Below, piece after piece: positions 52,001-63,627 of a stretch of DNA of 64,000 bases. The stretch lies in assembly GCA_026874595.1 (NCBI GenBank), contig CM049312.1:25847956-25911955 (forward strand). Direction: 5' to 3'. The DNA is from Sipunculus nudus (lineage: Eukaryota > Annelida > Sipuncula > Golfingiida > Sipunculidae). Every line of letters begins with the position of its first letter. Position 1 is the stretch's first letter. The position numbers and the translations under genes are program-made. The notes beneath the pieces were generated by a model. That model was not told the DNA's origin. It did not search any database and saw nothing but the letters and a program-made list of their open reading frames with translations.

Positions 52001-53342
52001 TCGCTACAAATTGGACTGGCGAATCCGAAGAACGTTTTTGTAAGGCCTTACACGTACAGTGGGCACATAATATTACATTATAGAAAACGGTAAAAATTGT
52101 GCTGAACCCTAAAGGACATGCGAAAATGGATCGAAACTTGAAATGTGCCTGTTTTGGTCCCTCGGCTGAAACAGGATGCGGCTATACATTTCAATATTGT
52201 GACAGATACATAGGAAATAGAGACCTGCGTTCTGAACCTTGTTACAAAGAAACATGTCTAAAAACAATAGACCGCTGCATGGATATAACAGCTTTTTTCA
52301 GTGTATCACCCCCAGTAATTTTTTTTTCATCTAACGTTATCATAGTTAAATCGAAAAGTCGTCTTTTCTTTGTTTTCATTATTCCACATAAATAATTGTT
52401 TTTAATATAAAACAAAACTGTGGTACAGGTGTTAATGATATTTTGTTCTTTTCATTTAATACGTTTTTCCTTGGCAAATCTGTACAGGAAAAAAAATTTA
52501 GTCGGCATGGACAAACAATATAATTAGTGGAAGGGTAGTATACTATATATAAGAGCAAAAGAGTAATGAATATACTTGTCTAACCTTTTCAAAATACAGG
52601 AATAAACAGATTAATTATCTCGACTGTGATTGTTTTCATTTTATAAAAAGACCGAGTGTATCTCAAAGACTGCTTTTTCCAATAGAGCAATATTTGATGT
52701 CATTTATAGTGGCAACGCGGATTCAGAGAACATTGCGAAGGTGGACCGAATTCCTTTTAAAAGTATTAGATATTTATATTTTATTAAAAAAAAGATAAAT
52801 TTGAAACTTAAAAATATCCTTTGTATGAGTGTAACTAATATACTTGTCCATCAGTTTCAAAATAAATTAATGAAAGATCTACTGTGATTGCCTCCACTTA
52901 TAATTTCAAAAACTGCGTGGGAAAGTAGTCGGAACCAACGCCTCCTGTAGGCAGTCTCGCGTCATCAACTGGTTATTTCACATCATCAGTTTATTATTAT
53001 TACGCCACTGAATTTATATACCTGCCCCTTTCTGTGTTTTCCGGGGTTTGATTATAGTTTGCCCCTTTTTGCTACCTTGATTTTATTTTACATTGTTTCT
53101 CCGAAAAATTATCACTAAAATATTAAATTCTAGAAAGATCTTCAGGCCAGTACAACAGTTATTGTTTGTGCAAAGGGTCTAATATTTATAAGCAGCTAGT
53201 AAGTTACCCCATCTTCTTTGAATTGGAAGCTGTGTTCTATTCTTCTTTCGAGGTCCTCAAACATGGACATGTCACACTGAGGTCCATTGGCGCACTTGGC
53301 GGCGGCCACGGCAAACAAACAGGCGGCGATGATGATCTTCAT
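49074..53342 (-). CDS. Copy D: secreted 13-cysteine protein, six coding exons, 212 aa
   Basis: Coding exons, in transcript order: 53208-53342, 51529-51652, 50765-50869, 50426-50537, 49561-49703 and 49074-49093. Sizes and phases match the other copies. The exon 49561-49703 starts after acceptor cacag with T rather than A, still giving glycine at the junction. Substitutions include F10 in the signal peptide, R33, D44, R117-H118, K141 and L169. All 13 mature cysteines are retained. D has the most nucleotide differences from A and B in the exon at 50426-50537. Intron 2 is enlarged to 1555 bp by unrelated DNA, and intron 1 contains a tRNA-like segment and a TGTA/TA microsatellite. Secretion is predicted; function unknown. 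Confidence 0.87.
51770..52990. other. Unrelated DNA inserted in intron 2 of D
   Basis: Intron 2 is 1555 bp here against 466-625 bp in the other copies. The extra DNA carries a plus-strand frame (52099-52395, 98 codons) whose first 60 residues are cysteine-rich, and a stretch (52725-52770) related to 33460-33510. No gene established. Confidence 0.4.
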
Positions 53343-53384
53343 CTGAAATCAGTATCATCATATAAATGCACGTCACTGCTAGTC

Positions 53385-53436
53385 GGAATCGAACCCAAGA
53401 TCTTCCGATTTCCGGTCGGCTTTAACCACTTAACTA
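53385..53436 (-). repeat. tRNA-like segment (possible SINE head) in intron 1 of D
   Basis: Read on the minus strand it has a box A-like TAGTTAAGTGG (53426-53436) and a perfect box B GGTTCGATTCC (53385-53395), with an anticodon-arm-like CCGACCGGAAATCGG between. The acceptor and T stems do not pair, so this is not a functional tRNA gene. It is probably a tRNA-derived SINE piece. Confidence 0.45.
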
Positions 53437-53536
53437 CAGAAGATCCCCGACCCCTGTGAAAACTTGCACACTTTTTTATAGTAACCATCGAAGTGACGCC
53501 ATCAGTTCCCGACTATTACGTGTATACCCGTTCATC

Positions 53537-53570
53537 TATGTATGTATGTATGTATGTATGTATGTATCTA

Positions 53571-53616
<46 letters not shown>
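53537..53616. repeat. TGTA and TA microsatellite in intron 1 of D
   Basis: GTAT tetranucleotide repeats pass into CTAT and then a TA run. Confidence 0.93.
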
Positions 53617-53618
<2 letters not shown>

Positions 53619-53798
53619 ACCTGAATAACTAAGAAGCATTTGCATTCAGTATATTGTTAACATAGATTTTGAATCATGTAATAGAGTTTAATTGAGATAT
53701 ATTTACATAATCCAAGTCCTTTTACTTGTTGCAAAATAATAATCGCAGTGTGCTGCATTATATGAACTGCCCATTATAAATTAAAAAAAAAATCAAAA

Positions 53799-53900
53799 GT
53801 AAATATAAACCTTTTTAACGTTGTTTTCGTAATTGAATGGTTGAATTGATGTAAATATAAACCTTTTTAACGTTGTTTTCGTAATTGAATGGTTGAATTC
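53799..53900. repeat. 52-bp tandem duplication in intron 1 of D
   Basis: Two essentially identical units starting GTAAATATAAACCTTTTTAA at 53799 and 53851. Confidence 0.88.
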
Positions 53901-54422
53901 AAGATCGCGATTTGGTTCATATCGGGATCTAGGCATTGACAAACGTTTCAACTCGGCATACACTCCTGGCATCAAGCGAGCTTGGTGCGGAATTCATAGG
54001 GGACCACTGAGGAGCCTTAGTCGAGTTAAATAGAGCATCGGAGGAGGCCCGGATGAGCTCTCAGCGTTATCCCGTTGTACCCATGTACAAATCGTTTTTT
54101 AACTCGGCCCCGCCCCTTAATCTATATATCGATACCTATGAGCGGGTGACAAGTAGGTCTAGTTATTTAAATTGGTGTAAAAATGAATGCATGTTGATAG
54201 AAAGGCTAATGGATTGCCCGTCTACTTTTCTCAAATAATATTCAAATGCTTATCTGGCATTTTCTTACACCATTCTTCATTTCTTAGTGATTAACTCATT
54301 TAAAAAACACAAAATAAGACACATTAATTATTAAAAGTAAAATGCCATAAATTCATCGAAACAGCTAACCTGAAGGTAAATAACCAATAAAACATAATTT
54401 TTCTACTTGAAGAGCCACTCAC

Positions 54423-54487
54423 CTTTACGATTCTTGGTGTCAGCGATGTACTGATGAAGAGAATCAGAATTTGTGGACCTTATATAG
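54423..54487 (-). promoter_or_regulatory. Copy D exon 1 (5' UTR) with TATA promoter
   Basis: The TATA box is at 54478-54487, the donor gtgag at 54418-54422 and the predicted start near 54455. Upstream of the TATA box the GGCTGAATAAACAAGG block keeps the forkhead-like core, but sequence beyond it is shorter than in A-C. Confidence 0.7.
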
Positions 54488-54686
54488 GCTGTAGGCTGCC
54501 TCCTTGTTTATTCAGCCGGATATCGACGCAACTGGTACCAGAGTGAGCATTTAATCAGTTGTTAAAACAAGTGAAAATATATGCTATATGAGATAATTGA
54601 CTGCTAAATGGGATGATCATTTCATTTCAACCGAATATTGAACAGAGCTGCCCTGTTTAAATATGAATTCTTCATTAAATGCATGT

Positions 54687-54845
54687 TTCATTTAGGTGTA
54701 AAAATATATACTTGCGTCATCCACAGAGGTTAACAGCTGAGTACAGGGAATTATATATAAAGCAATTTAATTGTGTTATTACTTAATTGTTGCCAAGGAT
54801 ACGTTGCGACTTCACCTGAACAAAACACTTATTAGGTATTATTCA
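54687..54845 (-). promoter_or_regulatory. Conserved upstream block of copy D, first unit
   Basis: Contains TTTAGGTGTAAAAATATA, TTGCGTCATCC, AACAGCTGAG and TTGCCAAGGATACGTT in the family order, about 200 bp upstream of the TATA box. Confidence 0.45.
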
Positions 54846-54944
54846 TTTTGATACATCAGCTGGAGAACCGTACGCTTATTAAAAAAAATGCTATTCTCTT
54901 CCCATTAGCTGTTTTATATGATTTTGTATCTATCACAAGTTTAA

Positions 54945-55100
54945 GACAGGTATAAAAATATATACTGACGTCACCCATCGATCCGGGTGGACAGCTGAGA
55001 GGTGGGAACATTGCATAAAACGCTTTTATTGTTTTTTATTCCTTTGTTACCAAGGAGACAGACAGTGTGATTAGACTTCAGATGAACAAAATAATAGGCA
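54945..55100 (-). promoter_or_regulatory. Conserved upstream block of copy D, second unit
   Basis: A second version of the same block about 260 bp further upstream: ACAGGTATAAAAATATA, then CTGACGTCACCC (a full CRE-type TGACGTCA), ACAGCTGAGAGG and TTACCAAGGAGACAG. Only D shows two units. Confidence 0.5.
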
Positions 55101-55361
55101 AGAGAATTGTACGCCTGGTATAAAATAATGTTAATTTTTTTCTGTGGAATTTCAGAGGTCGCACTCCTACATTAAAGTCTATATACAATTCCAAAAATGA
55201 AAGTAAAATGCCGATCCTCCTAGGCGACACCATTACAGAATTACATGTACAATCGAATTCAAGTCAAGATGAGTAGCTGAAGAGTGGGAACAACTTTAAC
55301 TATTCTCAGGTATTTTAACACTCCCATATGGTAGAACACACTCACCAGGATAAAAGAAATT

Positions 55362-55365
<4 letters not shown>

Positions 55366-55406
<41 letters not shown>
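55366..55406. repeat. TA microsatellite
   Basis: Uninterrupted AT run in the 5' flank of D. Confidence 0.93.
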
Positions 55407-55409
<3 letters not shown>

Positions 55410-55977
55410 ATATGCCACTGTGAAAATGTGTTTAAATGCTATTACATGTAAATACTTCTATGCCATAAGATAACAAATATAAATATGTTCTACAAATAGT
55501 TATTCATCACTTCCCCTACTTTCAGAATAATATAGTTGCAACCAATTTATTTTCAACGCAAAAAGAACATCGCCCTAACTACACTTGAAACTCTTGACCG
55601 GTCGATGTGTCAGTGAAAACAAAAGGAACTTCTATTGGATTATCTCGTTATGTACATAAGTCAATGATCAATATACGTGCGTACTCAGTCACCTGTTTTC
55701 TTAACAATGTCTTAATGACTTGATAATTTGTTGGAAGGTTTATTTAGTTAGAAATTTAGACCGAAAGAGGTTATAGAGAAAAAAAACTTCTCAATAAAAA
55801 TCTTAGCGGATTCTGAAAAAGCGGGCACGTGTTGAAGATAGGCTTTCATCTACCTCCTAACCCCATTGTAATAGTGCAAGTAGCTTTTATTCGCCAACAG
55901 CTAACAGCAAGGCGTCGGTTTCAGCAGTTGTTATCATTAAAATCATTTTAAACTTTCAATGCAGATCAAATAAATTA

Positions 55978-56010
55978 GTATATATATTTATATATATATA
56001 TATATATATA
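55978..56010. repeat. TA microsatellite
   Basis: AT run with a TTTA interruption. Confidence 0.85.
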
Positions 56011-56730
56011 ATACAAGAAGTTTTAATAAAAGTTTATGTTATATAAATAAATTATTATAATATCGCTATAAATATGTAAGTCTTGGTACAGTTAGTACTT
56101 ATAGTCACACTAATATTACCCGTAATATACCATCATGTTATCGGTAACTCGTTAACATTGACAAGCTCGCCATATCACGTGAACTCAAACAGATGATATA
56201 TCCAACTGTGTTGGGCATGTTCCCTTAGTAACAAATAATGTTACTCTTTAAAATTTACGGGTGTTATGATAGCTGTGCAACTAATTAGCTGTTTAGGCGG
56301 ACAAGCAGAAGGCGAATATCAAATCTGTAAATATATAAGCAACAGAGCCTTGTAAATAGCAGCTCAATCGATGTTCAATTTCATTGTGTCTGTTTTCCAG
56401 CACACTTGACTTTATTTACACGTGCAATAAATGACTGTGTAGGAGTATATGTCGCTTGCTTAAACAACTGAATAAATACTTATATTATGGTTATATGAAT
56501 CCAGTGAAGGTTTGGAGTTGCTGGTTGAGTGGTAACATGTGGATAAATAAGTTATAATGTATGAACCCCAGCCACAATTGACATGCCGATCTTCACTATT
56601 ATTATTATTATTTATGAAACATAGTTATGCTACATGAAAGAACATATCAAGGGTAACATTTAAAATACAACAGATAATACAAAAGATCACAAGCCCATTT
56701 TCTCTAGTTAACAAGTATACGTTGGGCCCA

Positions 56731-56890
56731 AGGAAGGTTAAAATGTTTCATGAGCTCTCCTTTTACGGTGTCACATGGAAAGCAAATGCTATCATGGTCG
56801 TTTATAGGCTAGGAATGTTAAAATGTTTCATGAGCTGTCCTTTTACGGTGTCACATGGAAAGCAAATGCTATCATGGTCGCTTATAGGCT
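56731..56890. repeat. 80-bp tandem duplication
   Basis: Two near-identical 80-bp units, e.g. AAATGTTTCATGAGCT at 56741 and 56821. Few mismatches, so recent. Confidence 0.88.
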
Positions 56891-59800
56891 AATATAACAC
56901 CCTAGGATCGGAAAAAAGGCTAAGAGCCATACGATGCTGAACAGCAAGATATAGCAAGACTTTAGAACCACCAAGTATCAGAATTCTTTACAATGAAAAT
57001 GCTTTTGAGATATAATATGAAATATTCATTTATTCATTCACTTATTTATTTTTGGCGTAGGGTAGATTCTCTTTTATATGTAAAATATCTAAGATTTGCT
57101 TTTGCGTAGGTGTGATAATGTATAGATATATACTTCCTGTGATAAAAGATCATTTCTTAGTTACAAATAGAAATACCTGTGCTGTGCTAACTACCTGTGC
57201 TGGTAATGCTTGCAATCATGACTAATAAAGGCTTATCCTGTCTTATCTAATCTAATCTTATCTTGTAAAGAAATTGCCATGCAGGTTCATTGTAAATAGA
57301 AATGGAACATGAATAAACGGAAAAGTCGATTCACTGCCGATGGGAATAGAACGTCACAGTAGTGATGTTAGAGTGTTATCCACTAGATGTGTCGCACAGC
57401 GACTTTGCATGCAGCAGGTAGAACCGGTGGCCTCATATGGTTTGTGGCATATATTATACAGAGAGATGTAAGAATAACCATGCTGGTTCATTGTATACAT
57501 AGAAATGGACGGCGACGATTTGTTTGAAATGGAAAACGTTTATAACTTGAAAAATCATATCCGCCTTGCATATCCGTGGGATCGGTTTTTGTAAATTTTC
57601 AACCACATTAACATATAGTTAAAAGGAACCTCAACAAAATTTCTTAAGTCGACTTATGATGTATTCAGCCCTCCGCGCACTCCAGCATAGAATAGTCTTA
57701 GACCAAGGTCTTAGGTGCAAAATTTCGATATGAGCAGTAAACGCCACCAAGCCAAGCAGAGATCCGCCAGCGTGCCCGGAGGGCAAGCAAGAGGGGGACA
57801 TGACAAGATAAAAAAAAACAGGAGCACCCACAAGTACAACGCAGAAACCGGAACATCCGTAAAACAGGCACAGTAGTAGAGTTAATCCATGGGTCAGTAG
57901 AGGTGAAGTCCTCCCCCCCCCGCCCAACCCCCAGGGGGATTTCCTAGAGCCTAATTTCTTTTAACTGGAGGTCCATAGTTTGGGAAAATGAATGTGGGGA
58001 CTTGAAACAAGGCTGATTTCCGAGAAATGGTCCTTTTTATCAAACCTCCTCAAAGTGCCAGGTTTGCGACCGACGGAATGTAACGTCCTTAATATTACCC
58101 CTATGGTGTTAATAAAAAACATTTATTTTATTGTTTTCAATGTTCCATAGATTATGTAAATTAATGTTTTTGCTTGATAAAGGTGATGTTTTGGAGAAAT
58201 GGCCTGTTTATCCAACCGAGCCAAAGTGCTAAGACTAAAGGAAGGAGGAAACCGGGTATGGTCAATAAAATTAACGATAACTTTTAAATTTCTAGTCCTA
58301 GGACCATGAATTATTATTTTGTCTCTTTTTCTTTGCTCAATGGGACAAATATAAATTAGTGCAGAAAATTTACCTTTTAAGTAAAAAAAGGACAACTCCG
58401 AGATTCATTTTTGCAGGGACCACTTTTCAGAATATTGCACAAATGTACCTGAGATTAGTGTTAGATAATTAGACTGTTCAGCACTGTAGGTCTATACTTG
58501 TGGCCAGTCTTAGATATTACCTAACATGGCTGAGGGTAGAGCACCATTATTATGCCTGTGTTGTTATAATAGTCACTGCATGGGTGCATCTGGCTCTCTC
58601 ACCAGCAGGATATACTTTACATAACTCGCAAAGACTGAAGTGTGCTAATCATGGATGAGCTAAAGATCACTGGATAGTTTAGAGGACTTCATTGGCAAAG
58701 CAGAATGAGATAACGAGCAAGGAGCTAATTTAATGTTTGTACTTGTGTACACAACCATGACATAGAGCTGACTCCCTCTGTAGTTTCACGCCCTTCCCCT
58801 TTCAGCTGATTAGCTGATCATCGCCGGTTAGGATTAAGCTCTTTATCAAATAAAAGGTTAGAACTGTGGTGAGCAAGTATTGTCCTCCAGCTAATGTAGC
58901 TGGTGACGAGGAGTGTACTCTATGCATATAAACGTGATAGAAATTGATTGTTTTATACTTAAGTTTTTATTTAATGTTTCTTTATAGCAGCATGTACATG
59001 GATAATATGTTTAAACTTCAATTATGCTGTAAGCTAAATATCTGAATATCTTGAATTTATTATTACTTTAAAGATGCTAAGGAGGCACAAATGCAATATT
59101 TGATTATTGTGTCCCAGTTACTGACATTCCCAGAGATAAGGCTGCAAAATTTTTTTTGTAAGGTGATTCTTAAAAAAATAAAAAAAACATGGTGATTCTA
59201 CGACACTCGTCATTACCTGTGAAAAAAAAAAACTGGAAAACGTTCTATCATCAACATAACATGATGACGCTATCTACTCAGATTTCATTATAAATATATG
59301 AAATTGAATTATATTTATTTTAGTTGGCTATATTTTTGGTTTACCTTTATGTTTATTTTCGGGATGAATGCGGGGCGGGTGCGGGTCGATATATTCTTTA
59401 TAGGTGTAGGGCTGGTTTTAACGACTGCGGGGCGGTTGCGGGCTGTATGTATGTTTATGGGGCGGTCTATACCTAACAGTTTAATTATACCTTTAGCTTT
59501 AAATTATACCTTTATAATATGTGACAGAGCTTTTTTTTCAGCTGGACTTGTGACGGGCTCGGTCTACATTCTCGAGACCTTGCCTCTATATATTTGCGAG
59601 TACAAGTCCGAGTCCAGAACCTTTGAGTCTAAGTCTGACTGTCTGAGTCCCTACAAAAGTGGACCCTGAGTCCGAAGTCGAGTCTTACAGCGCTGTTAAC
59701 ACCCTGGCCATTACATCCAGGTGCAAGGCTCAGGCAATGTTTACGAGAATCAGGGGCGCAATTCCCTTTTGTGAAGGAGGCTAGGTGTTAGAAAATACCA

Positions 59801-60002
59801 CATATACAGGCCCCTGCAGTAGGGGTATATAACCCCTCCCCCCAACACGCAATTTATCCATAGTTATATTAAATGAGGTGTATTCAAAACCCAATTCATG
59901 TTTGGGGGACATGAGCAATTTTGAAACAATGTCTTTTCAATAAACTTTAAAAAAAATTGTCCTTAAATTTCAAAGGGTAGGCCAATGTCTCCTGTGCCCC
60001 CT

Positions 60003-60048
<46 letters not shown>

Positions 60049-60980
60049 TTATTTATTTATGTATTCATATATGCCCGCCAGGAACTCAACGCTAGGACAC
60101 TCCGAGGTTTACATCGCCAGTATCGTCATTGGCGTAAGCCTTTAAGGCAGTTTATACAAATATAATGCACTTATGTTATACATTAACTGATCTGTAAGTC
60201 TTGTTATAAAGAGTGACCAAGAAAACTGAAATGTGATGTTTTGAAAGGTATTGTTTAAATTTACTTTTTATCGTGATATGTTTAATTAACTTATTGTAGC
60301 AATTGGAAGTCAATTAGTTAATTGTTAAGTATAAGGTATAATGATAAAGCACAATACCAGAAAACATCTTATCTGAGAGATAGTACTGCCCATATTACAT
60401 TAGAAACCAGCATTAATTAAATTTAAGTCTCATGATATGAGCAATGTGATCGTAATGACATACAAACATGTTTATGTACAATACGTACAGACAATAACCG
60501 TTAATGTCCAGTGTTTGTAAAATGGATTAATGCGAGAATAAATCAAGACACTATGTCCAGTCAATGTCCATTCAGATAAATTCAATTGATATACTGGGGC
60601 CTACCTGTAGGAAGAAGTCAACTTATGTTTGATAATTTGACATATTCAAGTAGTAGAGCAACACAAAACTGACGCCACTGTATATTTATGTTTCCTTTTC
60701 TCCCGTCTAGCTAGAATTTATCTATAAATATCCTATTTGAAGTGCTGGCTTTGACTCGATCAGGACGCTAGGTTAACCCATATTGGACTCAAGCATATGT
60801 ATATACAGATATAATTTATCTATCTGCAAACATCCGCCAGCAGGTATTATGTGTATGTCTTGGTTAGTAAGTATCTTTACTTATTTATCTGTTAACAAAT
60901 TTTCTCATACTGTTTGAAAGGATTGTGATCTTCTTGAGAGTTAGGGAAACAATTTGTTCAATTTACCCCACCTTTTCTGT
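56891..60980. other. Intergenic between D 5' flank and E 3' flank
   Basis: No supportable gene. Contains a C-rich stretch near 57910-57935, dispersed AT-rich sequence, and a TA run passing into TTTA repeats at 60006-60062. None of the short open frames shows a recognisable domain. Confidence 0.45.
60006..60062. repeat. TA/TTTA microsatellite
   Basis: TA run continued by TTTATTTATTTA. Confidence 0.9.
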
Positions 60981-61388
60981 AGAATGTGTGTTATTTCAAA
61001 AGTATTCTGTATACATATTAACGAATTGTAGATAAATCCTCTTAAGGAAAGTTCTTCAAGCGCCACTGGGATGAATGAAAGCTGTAAGTAAACATGGTTT
61101 ATGCGACAATGCTGAAAAACTAATGTAACCTGAGATAGTTGTGTGGGAGTTTAAAGGTCACCAGTTACGTGCATATAAGCAAAACAGCCAAACTTTGTCG
61201 AGTGAGCTGGGGTTCTGGTCTGTTTATAAAAAAGCATCTTACGGTTTTTTCTTATTTAAGAAACGTTTGATAAGGTGTCTAAATCAATACGCGCTTGGGT
61301 CATTCACTGTGTTGGTGAACCGTTACAAAAGCATCAAGCTTTTACACCTGGCGGAAGTACACATGGTGTCCAGGACTGCGTCTGGTAT

Positions 61389-61496
61389 TATATAAAAGAA
61401 GTTCCATCCGAAAATCTTTCAGATAAAGGCATGAATACACAGACTGAGCTGCTTAGGATTTCTGCTATATTTCCTGCAACTATCAATCACCTATAA
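61389..61496 (+). promoter_or_regulatory. Plus-strand TATA unit with 21-codon frame, E flank
   Basis: TATATAAAAG at 61389, ATG at 61431 and a frame MNTQTELLRISAIFPATI continuing three codons to TAA. The first ten residues equal those of the D-flank unit and then diverge. Confidence 0.3.
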
Positions 61497-63600
61497 AAAG
61501 GAATAATTTAATGATAATTCTTTAGATTAAACATGTTTCTTTTAATTGGAATATACATATAAAGCTTCGGGCAAATAATTTTATTTTGTCAATATACTGA
61601 TAGTGCAAAATAAGCAGATTTGAAATAATGTAAATAAACCAAATAAATAACAAATAAAGAATATAACGAGTGGGAATATGACATGATATTGATATCAGAT
61701 ATTGAACTTAAAATAGAGTTTTGAGTCTGACAGTTTGAAAAAGGATAGGCGTAGTATATAGCAGATTGAATCATATATCGACAACACAATTCACAAGGGT
61801 AGTGACAAAATCACGGTCAAAATAATTCTTAAAGGAACCACATGCTGAAAGTAAAGGAATATTGGACCTTTTTTGGAAATATCAGTGTTTTGATCAGCTG
61901 TTAAACAAACGTGTTCATTTAAACATGTGATCGAAACAAATTCTGCTATCAGAGTTTGTTCGATTCATGGTGCAGTTGGGCATAGAATCACAATAGTCCT
62001 AAACTTAGCACAGAGGCCAAGTTAGGAGGCCTCCGTTAAATCACATTCAAGAAAGAGAAGATCAATATTTTACCACATGTTAGTCTGAGAGGCGGTGGTG
62101 ATGCTGGTAAGCTGCCGTATAAAAAGCGTTGCTGTATCATCATGCAGTTATCACGACGATTGCCATGGAAGAAGTTAATTAGCCCATTGGTATTTTTGTG
62201 GTTCTTTTTATATTTTTCTTTCATTTTTTTATATGCTTTTATTTATATTTTATTTTTATTGATAATCAGTTCATACGTGTATATTAGTACTAAGTGTGTA
62301 AAGGGGGAAAATGAATGGCAGTTTAAACTGAATCATAATGATAAATACAAATCTTTGACATTTATCATTATTTAATTGTTCACGGATGACTTTTGAATAA
62401 ACAAACTTCAGAGAAAATCAAGATCTTCCTATTTATCTATTTATATTTGTGAAACAACAAACGTGATACCAGTAGTCAAACTACCGATGTTTATACGTCC
62501 TATCTATATATACGTTGATGATTTGTCCTATATATTATTTCTTCCCGTCCCTACATTATCTCTCGCTGTACAACCATCGCCGATTAAATGCGTGCAAAGT
62601 CGTCCGAAACATAATGGTTCGAAGGCTGTGTGCCTGAAGAGCTGTCTGACCACCAGATTTCGTGCCCTAGATGCCACTTTCCTTCGGTATATGTTGGATA
62701 ATAAAGTTTTCCGTTTGCCCACACGTTCTTATGATCGTGTCAAATAACCATTGAAATATCATCCTCATCGAACCAAAGGACTACTACACCAATGGGCCGT
62801 CGGTCTACCGACAACAGACCGATTGCCTTAAAACGGTCCAATCAGCTATAAAGCATATTGAATTAAGACAAAAAAATGGCGTCTTCCCTAAAAAATAAAC
62901 ATGTACTCGCCTAAACCTTTTGCTTAGTCTTGCAAACGAGTGTTGAAAAAAGTAAACCGGGCGCCATAACAGCTGTCAACATAAACACAGCGCCCGTGTG
63001 CATCCAGGAGCCACGAAACGTGTCAATCAGGAGATGCACTGAATGACTTTGCCCAAAAATTGAAATACATATTCTCGCTGACTGAACTCCGCGTCTTGCG
63101 GCTCGCAATCGGACCTCCGGTCACGAAGCCTTTTTTCGGCAGACAGACACAAGTGGACTGTGTTTACCAACACGCAGAGCCATAACAAGGTGTTAAACAG
63201 ACGTATGCGAGGTTGTAAGACTGTCTGCCGGGAGGGTTTTGCTGGGACATTTTTGTGTAAAGCGAAACTGTACTGTTGGTTTGAAAGAATATGCATAATT
63301 TTTCTCCTTATTATATCCCTTTAAGGCTTATCCGTGGTTGGTTTTTTTTACGCTTATTTAACCTGTCAAGCACCTGTGGTTGAAATTCCTCAGGAAGCGG
63401 ATATGAACTTTCGGTTCACTTATTTACAAGGCATAAGCGCATTCCACTCCTAGGCGTTGGGTTATAATTGTTTACCTATATCGATTTCAAGTACTCCACG
63501 GAGATGCAGAATTAGAAAATATGTAAGAAAAAGAGAAGAAATAGGAAAATAAAACATAAAACAATACAATAATCGAACGACTTAGTGTATTTGCATATGA

Positions 63601-63606
63601 TTTATT
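63601..63606 (-). terminator. Poly(A) signal AATAAA, copy E
   Basis: AATAAA on the minus strand about 22 nt after the E stop codon, aligned with C and D. Confidence 0.55.
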
Positions 63607-63627
63607 TAAAATATAGCGAATCCCATA

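Larger units (their letters stand above)
60981..63627. repeat. Duplicated 3' flank, copy E set
   Basis: Colinear with about 47.1-49.07 kb of the D flank (e.g. AACGAATTGTAGATAAATCC at 61020), ending at the E terminal exon. A stretch at about 62900-63340 that D lacks interrupts the match. Confidence 0.6.

Noticed and set aside
57345-57400. Possible second tRNA-like segment on the minus strand
   Set aside because: A TAGTGGATAACAC and a GTTCTATTCC resemble pol III boxes, but the B box is imperfect and no stems form.
59298-59669. 123-codon plus-strand frame
   Set aside because: Low-complexity hydrophobic start and no domain, splice pattern or paralogue.
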